Shown piece by piece: positions 1 to 6,973 of a DNA stretch of 16,130 nucleotides. Numbering within the stretch: position 1 is the first letter of the stretch; every line of letters starts with the position of its first letter. Both the position numbers and the translations under genes were made by a program. Source of the stretch: Candidatus Aminicenantota bacterium (GTDB lineage: Bacteria > Acidobacteriota > Aminicenantia > Aminicenantales > Aminicenantaceae). Under the pieces are notes generated by a model that was given only the letters and a program-made list of their open reading frames with translations, did no database searches and was not told the DNA's origin. Where the stretch lies: contig JAUWVG010000009.1 of NCBI GenBank assembly GCA_030617525.1, positions 1-16,130 on the forward strand, in the 5' to 3' direction.

Positions 1-2
1 TG

Positions 3-1493
3 TGGAAGAAAGAGAAAATATCACTCGTCCTGTGGTTCTTGTATTCGTTCTCGGCCCCCGTCCTGTTTTACGCCTTTCATCTCTATCCCGAAGTTCCCAT
101 CGCTCTCTTCTCGGTCTATCTGTTCAGAAAAATCCTGGCGACGGGGCCCTTCTCCACTCGGCAGTACATATTTTTCGGTTTTGTGCTGTCATTGTTTATC
201 TGGTTTGGATTGAAGTACAACATGATCTTTTGGCCCATGCTTCTCGTTTCAGGATATCTTCTTCTAAGAGAACAAAAAGCCGGAACAAAAATAATAGGAT
301 TCCTTGCCTTTCCGGCTTTGTCTCTCATTCTTTTTTACCTGTATGTCCATGCCCTCTACGGTACATACAATCCAATCTCACTCTATGAAGGTGTGCTCAC
401 TCCGGAAAAAATCGCAGCATTCAAACAGACCCTCCTAAAGATTCCTCTAATGCTCCGTATTGACACCTTCTTCGACTATTTTCTCGATCAAAGAGACGGT
501 CTTCTTCTGTACTCACCACTGTATTTTTTTTCTTTTCTTGGAATCGCTGAGGCATTCCGGAAAGCCAAAAAGGAACTGGTTATCCTCCTCTTTCTTTTTG
601 CCCCTTTTGTCCTCAATTACGCGCTGCTCTCTCACAGGCAGGGCTCCAGTCCCCAGGGCAGAGTGCTGATGCCCATTTCTTGGATTATGGTTGTCTTTAT
701 CGGCTATTTCCTTGTCCATAATAAAAAGAAGTTTTACTCTGTTCTCTTCTGGATCGCATGTTTACTCGGGCTGATCACCGCAGTCATTCTTCTTTCTCAT
801 CCCTCATTCCTCTACCAGCCCACCACGCATGAATTCACATTCCGCGGAGGAGATTTCTTTGTCAATCTGAGCAACCTCGGTTTTTATATGCCCAATGTTC
901 TTCCCTCATTCATCAAGGTCAACAATGTGGGCTACTGGCCCAATTATGTTTGGCTTGGACTTCTTGTCCTATTCTTTTTAGGATACATCCGGAAACAGCG
1001 GCCGCAAAAAACTCTTCAATATCCTCGCCACACCATTTTCATTTTAGCCGGCCTCCTTGTGTTTTTCGTTTGGTTTTCTCTTTTCCCGAAATTCACTCTT
1101 CTTAATCCGGTCAACGTCGGTTATGACTCAGGAGAAAAAATCACATTCTATTCACTAGAACGCCACCAGCAGATGAGAGGGCCGGGCAAGTTTCTCCTGT
1201 CGAAGGACGTCCACACCTACATATTTAACTTCACGTCCTGGAGAGAATTAAAGGATATTAAAATTGATTTTGGATCTCTCGACGGAACATTCGTGGCTAC
1301 CCTCAAACTCTTTGATCGCACTCTTTTTGAGGGAGAAACGTCAATGGAAATGAAAACCCTGAGTATTCCTGCGCCCCCAGCCTACCGCTACAAAAACACA
1401 AATCTCTACAGGATTTGCCTCGAATTGACAAATTTGTCTGAAATATCAGCTGCGGATAAGCCCTATCTCTTTACTATTCAGCCATCCGACTAG
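3..1493 (+). CDS. GT-C/PMT-like polytopic membrane protein, 3' part (5' end outside window)
   Basis: The frame is open from base 3, so about 496 C-terminal residues are visible and the start lies upstream of the window. A TTG at 39 is in frame but has no reason to be the start. Many hydrophobic segments fill the first two thirds, followed by a soluble tail of roughly 130 residues from about base 1105 that looks beta-rich and is probably periplasmic. A loop reading FLDQRDGLLLYSPLYFF, followed by a GSSPQGRVLMP segment, matches patterns I associate with bacterial GT39/PMT-like proteins (DQ..GLL.Y.P.Y and S..GR.L.P). Such GT-C enzymes move sugars from polyprenyl-phosphate donors to acceptors at the outer face of the inner membrane. 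The catalytic acidic motif would be in the missing N-terminus, so the activity is inferred. It converges on tsaD. Confidence 0.6.
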   Translation, partial: WKKEKISLVLWFLYSFSAPVLFYAFHLYPEVPIALFSVYLFRKILATGPFSTRQYIFFGFVLSLFIWFGLKYNMIFWPMLLVSGYLLLREQKAGTKIIGFLAFPALSLILFYLYVHALYGTYNPISLYEGVLTPEKIAAFKQTLLKIPLMLRIDTFFDYFLDQRDGLLLYSPLYFFSFLGIAEAFRKAKKELVILLFLFAPFVLNYALLSHRQGSSPQGRVLMPISWIMVVFIGYFLVHNKKKFYSVLFWIACLLGLITAVILLSHPSFLYQPTTHEFTFRGGDFFVNLSNLGFYMPNVLPSFIKVNNVGYWPNYVWLGLLVLFFLGYIRKQRPQKTLQYPRHTIFILAGLLVFFVWFSLFPKFTLLNPVNVGYDSGEKITFYSLERHQQMRGPGKFLLSKDVHTYIFNFTSWRELKDIKIDFGSLDGTFVATLKLFDRTLFEGETSMEMKTLSIPAPPAYRYKNTNLYRICLELTNLSEISAADKPYLFTIQPSD

Positions 1494-1504
1494 TTGATGC
1501 AAAG

Positions 1505-1536
1505 GGTTCTAGGATTCGAGGATTCTAGGGTTCAAG
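1505..1536. repeat. Left array of four 8-bp units (GRTTCNAG)
   Basis: Four contiguous octamers are visible: GGTTCTAG, GATTCGAG, GATTCTAG and GGTTCAAG, giving the consensus G-R-T-T-C-N-A-G. The array starts 11 bases after the stop codon of the GT-C gene. A run of T follows at about 1540-1550, so transcription from the left could end here, but no strong hairpin exists within this arm alone. The array is paired with an inverted array at 1620-1651. The direct reading is certain; its role is unknown. Confidence 0.8.
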
Positions 1537-1619
1537 TGCTTTTTTTTTTTAACGATTTAATAAGTTTTTTAGCAATTCTCTTCTAAATTTTCAATTCTTT
1601 ATAATTCTTAAACAAGTCA
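1537..1619. other. AT-rich core between inverted octamer arrays
   Basis: This 83-base, strongly AT-rich stretch separates the two octamer arrays. No ORF of useful length is present. On the minus strand a short open run (KFRRELLKNLLNR, then TAA) lies between an in-frame stop and the left array. It could be the eroded 3' end of a small gene once carried by the element, or chance in AT-rich DNA. I assign no function. Confidence 0.4.
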
Positions 1620-1651
1620 CTCGACCCCTTGAATCCCTGACCCCTTGAATC
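1620..1651. repeat. Right array of four 8-bp units, inverted relative to the left array
   Basis: Four contiguous octamers read CTCGACCC, CTTGAATC, CCTGACCC and CTTGAATC. Reverse-complemented they become GATTCAAG, GGGTCAGG, GATTCAAG and GGGTCGAG, the same family as the left array. The array ends one base before the tsaD stop codon. With 1505-1536 it forms an imperfect long inverted repeat between two convergent genes, where it could fold in transcripts of either strand and act as a bidirectional terminator. Confidence 0.8.
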
Positions 1652-1652
1652 C

Positions 1653-2690
1653 TTATGATCCAGACTTTTTGATTTTTCCGGCTTTTCTGGGATTTGAAGG
1701 GTAGGCGTTTAAATCGAGAGATAAAGGATACTCTCCTCCATTTGTATATTTTTCTAGAGCCAGGCCAGCGACCATGGCGGCGTTATCCGTACAAAATTGG
1801 GGAGAGGGAATGAAACCCTTTAGGTTATTTTTATCTGCCAGGCGTTGGAAGTTTTGCCTCAGCACGGAATTCCGGGCCACGCCACCGCAGAGAATTAGTG
1901 ATTTCGGAGCATGGATCTGAATGATTTTTTCAAGAGGAGCAAGGAGAGCTTTCACTACGGTTTTTTGGAAACTTGCCAGAAAATCATCAAGGTGAGGATG
2001 TTCTATGGTGATCGTTTTGTCTTTAATCGTTTTCAAGGCCGCTGTTTTCAATCCGCTGAAGCTGTAGCCCAGAGTTTTATCTGTCATTCGGGGCAGGGAA
2101 AAAAGAAACTTTTGTGGATTTCCATTGGCAGCCATCCGGTCGATAATTGGTCCTCCCGGATAACCTAATCCGAGATATTTGGCAATTTTGTCCAGGGCTT
2201 CCCCTGCGGCATCGTCTCTCGTCTTTACGAGCAGCTCAAAAGAAAGTTTTTCTTTCAACAGGTAGAGAGCAGTGTGCCCCCCGGAAACAAGAAGTGCTAC
2301 GGCAGGAAAGGGGATAACTTTATTTTCAAGAAAGGCAGCATGAATGTGGGATTCCAGATGGTCAACAGGGATAAGAGGTTTTTGGAAATAATAGGCAAGG
2401 CCCTTGGCAAATGAGACACCGATAAGAAGAGAGCCAATCAATCCTGGCCCCTGTGTCACGGCGAAAGCATCAATCTGAGGAAGCTTTACCCCGGCTTTTT
2501 CCAGGCTTTCTCCCACAACATATTCGATGGCAGTGATGTGCTGGCGCGAAGCCAGCTCGGGGACCACTCCGCCGAAAGGGGCGTGGATGTCATCCTGAGA
2601 CAGAACGATGTTGCTCAGAACAAGGTTGTTTTTGTTTAAGACAGCTGCAGACGTTTCGTCACACGATGTTTCGATTCCAAGAATATACAT
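1653..2690 (-). CDS. tsaD: tRNA N6-adenosine threonylcarbamoyltransferase TsaD
   Basis: TsaD (Kae1/Gcp/YgjD) transfers the threonylcarbamoyl group from threonylcarbamoyl-AMP to A37 of ANN-decoding tRNAs (t6A), in the cytoplasm with TsaB and TsaE. The 345 residues match the usual bacterial length of about 340. Visible hallmarks are the N-terminal GIETSCDET (residues 5-13), the metal-binding HLESH with His111 and His115, the SGGHT loop at 136-140, GEALDK near 163-168, and the C-terminal CTDNAAM with the third metal ligand Asp302. It starts 3 bp after the mtnA stop and has no clear Shine-Dalgarno sequence of its own, so translational coupling to mtnA is likely. The stop lies one base from an octamer repeat array. 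The Lys/Ser-rich C-terminal tail is not part of the conserved fold. Confidence 0.97.
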   Translation of the reverse strand: MYILGIETSCDETSAAVLNKNNLVLSNIVLSQDDIHAPFGGVVPELASRQHITAIEYVVGESLEKAGVKLPQIDAFAVTQGPGLIGSLLIGVSFAKGLAYYFQKPLIPVDHLESHIHAAFLENKVIPFPAVALLVSGGHTALYLLKEKLSFELLVKTRDDAAGEALDKIAKYLGLGYPGGPIIDRMAANGNPQKFLFSLPRMTDKTLGYSFSGLKTAALKTIKDKTITIEHPHLDDFLASFQKTVVKALLAPLEKIIQIHAPKSLILCGGVARNSVLRQNFQRLADKNNLKGFIPSPQFCTDNAAMVAGLALEKYTNGGEYPLSLDLNAYPSNPRKAGKIKKSGS

Positions 2691-2693
2691 TGT

Positions 2694-3740
2694 TCAGTCG
2701 TTATCTATGATCTTGTTCTTAAGGAGAGAAAGACTTTTATCATAGGGGGGTCGAGCAATTCCGGCTTCTGTAATGATGGCCGAAATGTATCTTGCCGGGG
2801 TGACATCAAAGGCCGGATTGCGGACTTCAATTTGAGGCAGGGTTATTAAGCGGCCGTCGATCTCTCGGATTTCTTGAGGATTCCTTTCCTCAATCGGGAT
2901 TTGTGAGCCATCAGGGATTTCAAAATCAATCGTGCTCAGGGGAGCAGCCACATAGAAGGGAAGACCGTGTTCCTTCGCAAGAACAGCGGTTGTGTAGGTC
3001 CCGATTTTGTTGGCTGTGTCTCCATGAAGGGCAATCCGATCTGCACCTGTGATCACTAGGGAAATCTCTCCTTTCTGCATGAGAGAACCGGCCATATTAT
3101 CTGCAATTAAAACTACAGGGATGTTGTCCTTATCCAGTTCCCAGCAAGTCAGCCTGGCTCCCTGCAGGAAGGGCCGGGTTTCGTCGGCATAGACTTTTAG
3201 AGATTTCCCTTCTTCGAAGGCGGCACGGATAACCCCAAGAGCTGTCCCATAGCCCGCTGTGGCAAGAGCACCGGCATTGCAGTGAGTGAGGATGGAATCG
3301 CCATCCCCTATAAGCCCTTTGCCACTAGCTCCCATTTTTTTGTTTGTATCGAGATCCTCTTTTTCGATATTTATGGCTTCCTTCACCAGGACCTGCTGTA
3401 AAGAGGAAAGCTCCAGCTTGTTGTTTTCCAAAAAAACATCCCGCATCCTCTCCAAGGCCCAGAAAAGATTGCGGGCCGTTGGGCGCGTTCTCTCTAACCG
3501 CAAATAAATTCGCTCAAACTCCTCATGCAGAGAGGCACGGGTTTTTATCTGAAGAACTCCCAGCGCCACACCAAAGGCAGCAGCTACACCGATAGCAGGA
3601 GCTCCACGAATGATCATCTTCTCGATTGCTTGGGCCACCTCCTCATAATCAAAGCATTCGACATAAACTTCTTCCAGTGGAAGTTTTCTCTGGTCGATCA
3701 TAATGACCTTTTTGTCGTCCCATTTTATTGTTGGCAGCAT
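2694..3740 (-). CDS. mtnA: S-methyl-5-thioribose-1-phosphate isomerase MtnA
   Basis: MtnA isomerises methylthioribose-1-phosphate to methylthioribulose-1-phosphate in methionine salvage. The family shares the fold of eIF2B-alpha subunits. The 348 residues are typical. Visible signatures are RGAPAIG (45-51), LTHCNAGALAT with the expected catalytic Cys154, DNMAGSLM (214-221), TGADRI with the expected catalytic Asp234, GDTANKIGTYT (240-250), and NPAFDVTP near the C-terminus. The THCNAG and GADR motifs separate it from true eIF2B-like regulators and from ribose-1,5-bisphosphate isomerase, although paralogues can be misnamed. A good Shine-Dalgarno sequence (AGAGGA) precedes the ATG, and a promoter-like element lies at 3756-3784. 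No other methionine-salvage gene is in the window. tsaD follows 3 bp downstream. Confidence 0.93.
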   Translation of the reverse strand: MLPTIKWDDKKVIMIDQRKLPLEEVYVECFDYEEVAQAIEKMIIRGAPAIGVAAAFGVALGVLQIKTRASLHEEFERIYLRLERTRPTARNLFWALERMRDVFLENNKLELSSLQQVLVKEAINIEKEDLDTNKKMGASGKGLIGDGDSILTHCNAGALATAGYGTALGVIRAAFEEGKSLKVYADETRPFLQGARLTCWELDKDNIPVVLIADNMAGSLMQKGEISLVITGADRIALHGDTANKIGTYTTAVLAKEHGLPFYVAAPLSTIDFEIPDGSQIPIEERNPQEIREIDGRLITLPQIEVRNPAFDVTPARYISAIITEAGIARPPYDKSLSLLKNKIIDND

Positions 3741-3755
3741 AATATCCTCTTTTCA

Positions 3756-3784
3756 AAAATACAAAGTATGGAACCTATAGTCAA
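3756..3784 (-). promoter_or_regulatory. Putative sigma-70-like promoter for mtnA-tsaD
   Basis: On the minus strand TTGACT (3779-3784) and TATTTT (3756-3761) are separated by exactly 17 bases. That is five of six and four of six matches to the -35 and -10 consensus. The element sits in the 71-base gap between lepA and mtnA and would give a very short leader ahead of the AGAGGA ribosome binding site. It suggests that mtnA-tsaD need not depend on readthrough from lepA. Confidence 0.5.
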
Positions 3785-3811
3785 ACTCTTTAGGCCAATT
3801 TAGTTTTTGAA

Positions 3812-5599
3812 TCATTTTACTTTCAGGAGGGCAAGGAATGCCTCCTGGGGGATTTCCACACGTCCGACTTTTTTCATGCGTTTCTTGCCCCCCTTCTGTT
3901 TTTCCAGAAGCTTCATTTTTCGCGTGTAGTCTCCTCCGTAAAGTTTAGCGAGGACATCTTTTCTGAAGGGAGCAATGGACTCCCGTGCAATCACCTTCTT
4001 TCCCAGTGCTGCCTGGATAGATATTTCAAACTGCTGGCGTGGAATCACCTCTTTCATTTTTTTAACGAGTTTGCGACCCATTGGATAGGCCCGGCTTTTA
4101 TGGACAATGAGGGAGAGGGCATCGACAGATTCTCGATTGATAAGAATATCGAGTCTAACAAGATCGGCTTCTCTATAACCCGAAAATTCATAGTCCATGG
4201 AGGCATAACCTTGAGAGACGGATTTGAGTTGATTGTAAAAGTCAAAGACGATTTCGTTCAGAGGAAGGATGTAGGTGAGAATGATACGCTGCGAGCTCAT
4301 GTACTCCATTTTTTTCTGCTCTCCACGGCGGTCGTCGAGCAGTTTGAGGACAGCCCCGAGATGACGGTCGGGAGTTAGAAATAGGGCTTCGATAACAGGC
4401 TCTTCGATCTTCTGGATTTCCTGAGGTGGAGGGAGTTGGGATGGATTGTGGATTTCTATGACTTTGCCGTCTTTTTTTGTGATGCGAAAGCCGACGCTGG
4501 GAGCGGTTGTGACAAGGTTGAGGTTAAATTCCCGCTCCAACCTTTCCTGGATAATTTCTCTATGGAGGAGGCCGAGGAATCCGCACCGGTAACCAATCCC
4601 AAGGGAGGGTGAACTTTCCGGCTCATAGTGAAAGGAAAAATCATTGAGTCTCAACTTCTCTATGGCTTTTCTCAAATTTTCGATACTGGTCTCTCCAGCA
4701 GGAAACATACCGGCAAAAACCATGGGTTTGGCCTCTTTGAACCCCTCAAGGGGCACATCGGTCGGTCTTTTTTTATCCGTCAGAGTTTCCCCAACACGGG
4801 CATGGCCGAGATCTTTTATGCCGGCGATTATATAGCCGACTTCACCGGCTGAGAGGCAGTCTGTCTGCTCCATTTTTGGAGTCAAGTATCCCACCTCTTC
4901 GACTTCGTAAGAAATCTTTTTGGACATCAGTTCAATTTTAGCCCTACTGTGGACCTGGCCCTCAAATATCCGAACGAGGATGATCACCCCGCGGTAGGAA
5001 TCAAACCACGAATCGATAACAAGAGCCTTGAGCGGAGCTTGGATATTCTGTTTAGGCGGTGGAATGCGGTCGATGATGCTTTCCACCACAGCCTCAACAC
5101 CAGTGCCAATTTTGGCGCTCACAAGAAATGCTTCATCCCTGTTTATGCCGATGATATTTTCCAGTTGCTCAAGCGCCAGCTCGGGATTGGATTGAGACAG
5201 GTCGATTTTGTTGATAACCGGAATGAGAGTGAGATCGTTTTGAAGGGCCAAGTAGGTATTGGCTAGAGTTTGAGCTTCGACGCCTTGGGAAGCGTCGATG
5301 ATCAGGAGCGCCCCTTCGCAGGCGGCAAGACTGCGTGACACCTCATAGGAAAAATCTACATGGCCGGGAGTGTCGATCAAGTTGAGGATATACTCTCCGC
5401 GGGATTTGCTCTTGTAACGGAGGCGAGCAGTTTGGGCTTTGATCGTGATACCTCTCTCTCGCTCGAGTTCCATTGTATCTAAAACCTGCTCTTTTAACTC
5501 GCGAGGGGAAAGAGCCCCGGTTATTTCTAGAAGACGGTCGGCCAAAGTAGACTTCCCATGATCTATATGTGCAATTATCGAAAAATTCCTAATCTTCAT
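3812..5599 (-). CDS. lepA: Elongation factor 4 (LepA), back-translocating GTPase
   Basis: LepA/EF4 is a ribosome-bound translational GTPase of the EF-G class, implicated in back-translocation, initiation or 30S assembly under stress. All G motifs are present: G1 AHIDHGKST (10-18), G2 RGITI (50-54), G3 DTPGH (76-80), G4 NKID (130-133) and G5 SAK (161-163). The C-terminal domain carries the family's YRCGFLGLLH and the basic LYGGDYTRKMKLL segment. The 595 residues are close to the usual 600. The start is secure because MKIRNFSIIAHIDHGKST is the conserved N-terminus. Oddly, the 26 bases before the ATG belong to a terminal repeat of a transposase element and hold no convincing Shine-Dalgarno sequence. 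The ATG overlaps the transposase stop as ATGA, so lepA translation, and perhaps transcription, may depend on the upstream transposase gene. Confidence 0.98.
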   Translation of the reverse strand: MKIRNFSIIAHIDHGKSTLADRLLEITGALSPRELKEQVLDTMELERERGITIKAQTARLRYKSKSRGEYILNLIDTPGHVDFSYEVSRSLAACEGALLIIDASQGVEAQTLANTYLALQNDLTLIPVINKIDLSQSNPELALEQLENIIGINRDEAFLVSAKIGTGVEAVVESIIDRIPPPKQNIQAPLKALVIDSWFDSYRGVIILVRIFEGQVHSRAKIELMSKKISYEVEEVGYLTPKMEQTDCLSAGEVGYIIAGIKDLGHARVGETLTDKKRPTDVPLEGFKEAKPMVFAGMFPAGETSIENLRKAIEKLRLNDFSFHYEPESSPSLGIGYRCGFLGLLHREIIQERLEREFNLNLVTTAPSVGFRITKKDGKVIEIHNPSQLPPPQEIQKIEEPVIEALFLTPDRHLGAVLKLLDDRRGEQKKMEYMSSQRIILTYILPLNEIVFDFYNQLKSVSQGYASMDYEFSGYREADLVRLDILINRESVDALSLIVHKSRAYPMGRKLVKKMKEVIPRQQFEISIQAALGKKVIARESIAPFRKDVLAKLYGGDYTRKMKLLEKQKGGKKRMKKVGRVEIPQEAFLALLKVK

Positions 5600-6582
5600 G
5601 ATCGGGGCCTGGCCTGCAAAACATGAATTATTTTCCGTAGTTTTTCAGACAAAATGGAATTATGCTTTAATTCCTCTTCCACTTTATTTACCATTTTCGA
5701 GATAGTTGTAGCATCTAATTTTAAGAACTTTGAAATTCCCACCAGTCTATAACCAGCATATTTTGCAGCAATAAATGCAAACATTCTCCTTGTTTCAGTA
5801 ATGGTTCGTATTCGACTTGGACTTAAAATACTATCAGCAGACACTTTAGTTTGTTTTGAAACAATTTTCAATATTTCAGAGAGAGTTTTTTTTCTGATCA
5901 CAGAAAAATTATTGCTAAAATCAGTTTCAGGAACAACGGAGCTAATTTCAATTTTTGTATTGACCTTCTCAACAAATTCTTTATTTCCAATAACTTGCCT
6001 ATCTCGGACATCATCAAAATTAAAATCCTCAAGATCCTGTGGTCCTTTGAGTACAAACTCGTTAAACCGCTGCATTGATTTGGCCACATCACATGGGAAC
6101 ATTTCCAAAACAAATTTTTTGTCGAGGAAAGAACAGTTTTCCGTCATCATGTATATACGATGACTGCTCCAAGGATACTCGACAGGATTTTCGACTAAAC
6201 GCGCTTCAATTGGATTTCTATGAATATATCGAACAAGATTTAAAGTGAATTCTACTTTATCATAAAGTACCGCTCCGTATGGTCCCTGAAAAACACGTCC
6301 GACTGAGCTATATTTTTTATGTACATATTGTGCATAGCTCTGCTGAATTCCCTGCATAATTTTAGATAAAGGAATCTCACAGGTCTCAATCGCAAGATGA
6401 ATATGGTTGGACATGAGCGCATATGCATAAAGAAAAAATGGATAGCGATTGTAATAACGTTTTATACGATCCAAGTATACGGTGTAATCTTGTGTGTCCA
6501 TAAATATCTTTTGTTTGTTATTCCCCCGAGCATAAACATGATAAAAAGCGCCCGGAAACTCAATTCGATGAGGTCTTGGCAT
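5596..6582 (-). CDS. REP-associated tyrosine transposase (Y1/HUH) with DnaA-domain-IV-like C-terminus
   Basis: The N-terminal half is a Y1_Tnp (IS200/RAYT-like) HUH nuclease: PRPHRIEFPGAFYHVYARGN opening, ALMSNHIHLAIE with the metal-binding His60-x-His62, candidate nucleophile tyrosines Tyr83 and Tyr86 in SYAQYVHKKY, then RVFQGPY (97-102) and YIHRNPIEARLV...YPWSS (119-140). Such enzymes cut and join single-stranded DNA at REP hairpins. Residues about 232-305 (LSEILKIVSKQTKV...ETRRMFAFIA...ISKFLKLDATTISKMV) resemble the DNA-binding domain IV of DnaA, a known fusion in some RAYTs. A clear Shine-Dalgarno sequence (TAGGAG) precedes the ATG. The gene looks intact and more AT-rich than its neighbours. 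Its reading frame runs out through the left terminal repeat and its TGA is made with lepA's ATG. Mobility at present is uncertain; it may be domesticated. Confidence 0.88.
   Translation of the reverse strand: MPRPHRIEFPGAFYHVYARGNNKQKIFMDTQDYTVYLDRIKRYYNRYPFFLYAYALMSNHIHLAIETCEIPLSKIMQGIQQSYAQYVHKKYSSVGRVFQGPYGAVLYDKVEFTLNLVRYIHRNPIEARLVENPVEYPWSSHRIYMMTENCSFLDKKFVLEMFPCDVAKSMQRFNEFVLKGPQDLEDFNFDDVRDRQVIGNKEFVEKVNTKIEISSVVPETDFSNNFSVIRKKTLSEILKIVSKQTKVSADSILSPSRIRTITETRRMFAFIAAKYAGYRLVGISKFLKLDATTISKMVNKVEEELKHNSILSEKLRKIIHVLQARPRS
5600..5634. repeat. Left terminal inverted repeat of the RAYT element
   Basis: It is 35 bases long and matches the inverted right end at 33 positions. It contains a GGCC-T-GGCC core that can fold on itself. 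On the minus strand it encodes the last residues of the transposase (HVLQARPR) and at the same time forms the leader of lepA. Confidence 0.88.
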
Positions 6583-6646
6583 TTTATTTCTCCTAAAAAG
6601 AAGACGTACAAAAACAGAAAAAATCGCACTATCAAAACTTATTCTT

Positions 6647-6681
6647 AAAATAGTTCATGTTTGGCAGGCCAGGCCCCGATC
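6647..6681. repeat. Right terminal inverted repeat of the RAYT element
   Basis: This is the inverted partner of 5600-5634, differing at two positions (C for A near the middle and C for T near the inner end). Here the repeat is non-coding. It lies between the transposase gene and the tatA leader, and a TTGACT -35-like hexamer follows 8 bases outside it, at 6690-6695. Confidence 0.88.
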
Positions 6682-6769
6682 TCTTGAGCTTGACTTTTAG
6701 GGGGGAGTGAAGTAAGTTTTGTACGATAAACGATTGTAGATTTGACGATTAGTTCTCGAGGAGGTTTAG

Positions 6770-6973
6770 ATGTTTTTTATTGGCCCCGTAGGTCCCACCG
6801 AGTTAATTCTCATCATCCTGATCATTGTCATCATCTTTGGCGCAAGAAAGCTTCCAGAGCTGGGTAAATCCATGGGAGAAGGCATCAAGAATTTTAAAAG
6901 ATCAATCGCCTCGAAGGACAAAGACGAAGACAATCCCACCGATGAGCCTCATCCTCCTAAAAAGGACGAATGA
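6770..6973 (+). CDS. tatA: Sec-independent translocase subunit TatA/TatE
   Basis: TatA forms the pore-like oligomer of the twin-arginine translocation system, which exports folded proteins across the inner membrane. The 67 residues show the full pattern: a short N-terminus (FFIGPVGPTELILI), one membrane helix to about residue 23, the FGARKLPELGKSMGEGI hinge and amphipathic helix (about 24-40), and an acidic, disordered tail ending in KKDE. The start is supported by a strong GAGGAGG ribosome binding site 6 bases upstream. A TTGACT box at 6690-6695 could be a -35, but the -10 at 17 bases (TAAGTT) is weak. tatB and tatC are not nearby. The stop overlaps the next gene's ATG (ATGA), so the two are coupled. 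Confidence 0.95.
   Translation: MFFIGPVGPTELILIILIIVIIFGARKLPELGKSMGEGIKNFKRSIASKDKDEDNPTDEPHPPKKDE

Larger units (their letters stand above)
5600..6681 (-). mobile_element. RAYT-type element of about 1.08 kb with 35-bp terminal inverted repeats
   Basis: Comparing 5600-5634 with the reverse complement of 6647-6681 gives 33 identical bases of 35, both beginning GATCGGGGCCTGGCCTGC. The only gene inside is the Y1-type transposase at 5596-6582. The palindromic GATC at each tip could be a 4-bp target duplication or part of the repeat; the sequence cannot tell which. Outside the repeats, lepA begins immediately on the left, and the tatA leader lies on the right. RAYTs are usually single-copy domesticated genes flanked by REP sequences, which fits. 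A second REP-like core resembling these tips is at 15597-15614. Confidence 0.8.

Noticed and set aside
2..388. 128-codon plus-strand frame overlapping the start of the window
   Set aside because: It overlaps the GT-C-like membrane protein in another frame, is rich in Ser/Arg/Leu without membrane or domain pattern, and has no start signal.
5590..5603. Longer target-site duplication at the RAYT element
   Set aside because: The flanks outside the repeats (CTTCAT on the left, TCTTGA on the right) do not match; only the ambiguous palindromic GATC is shared.
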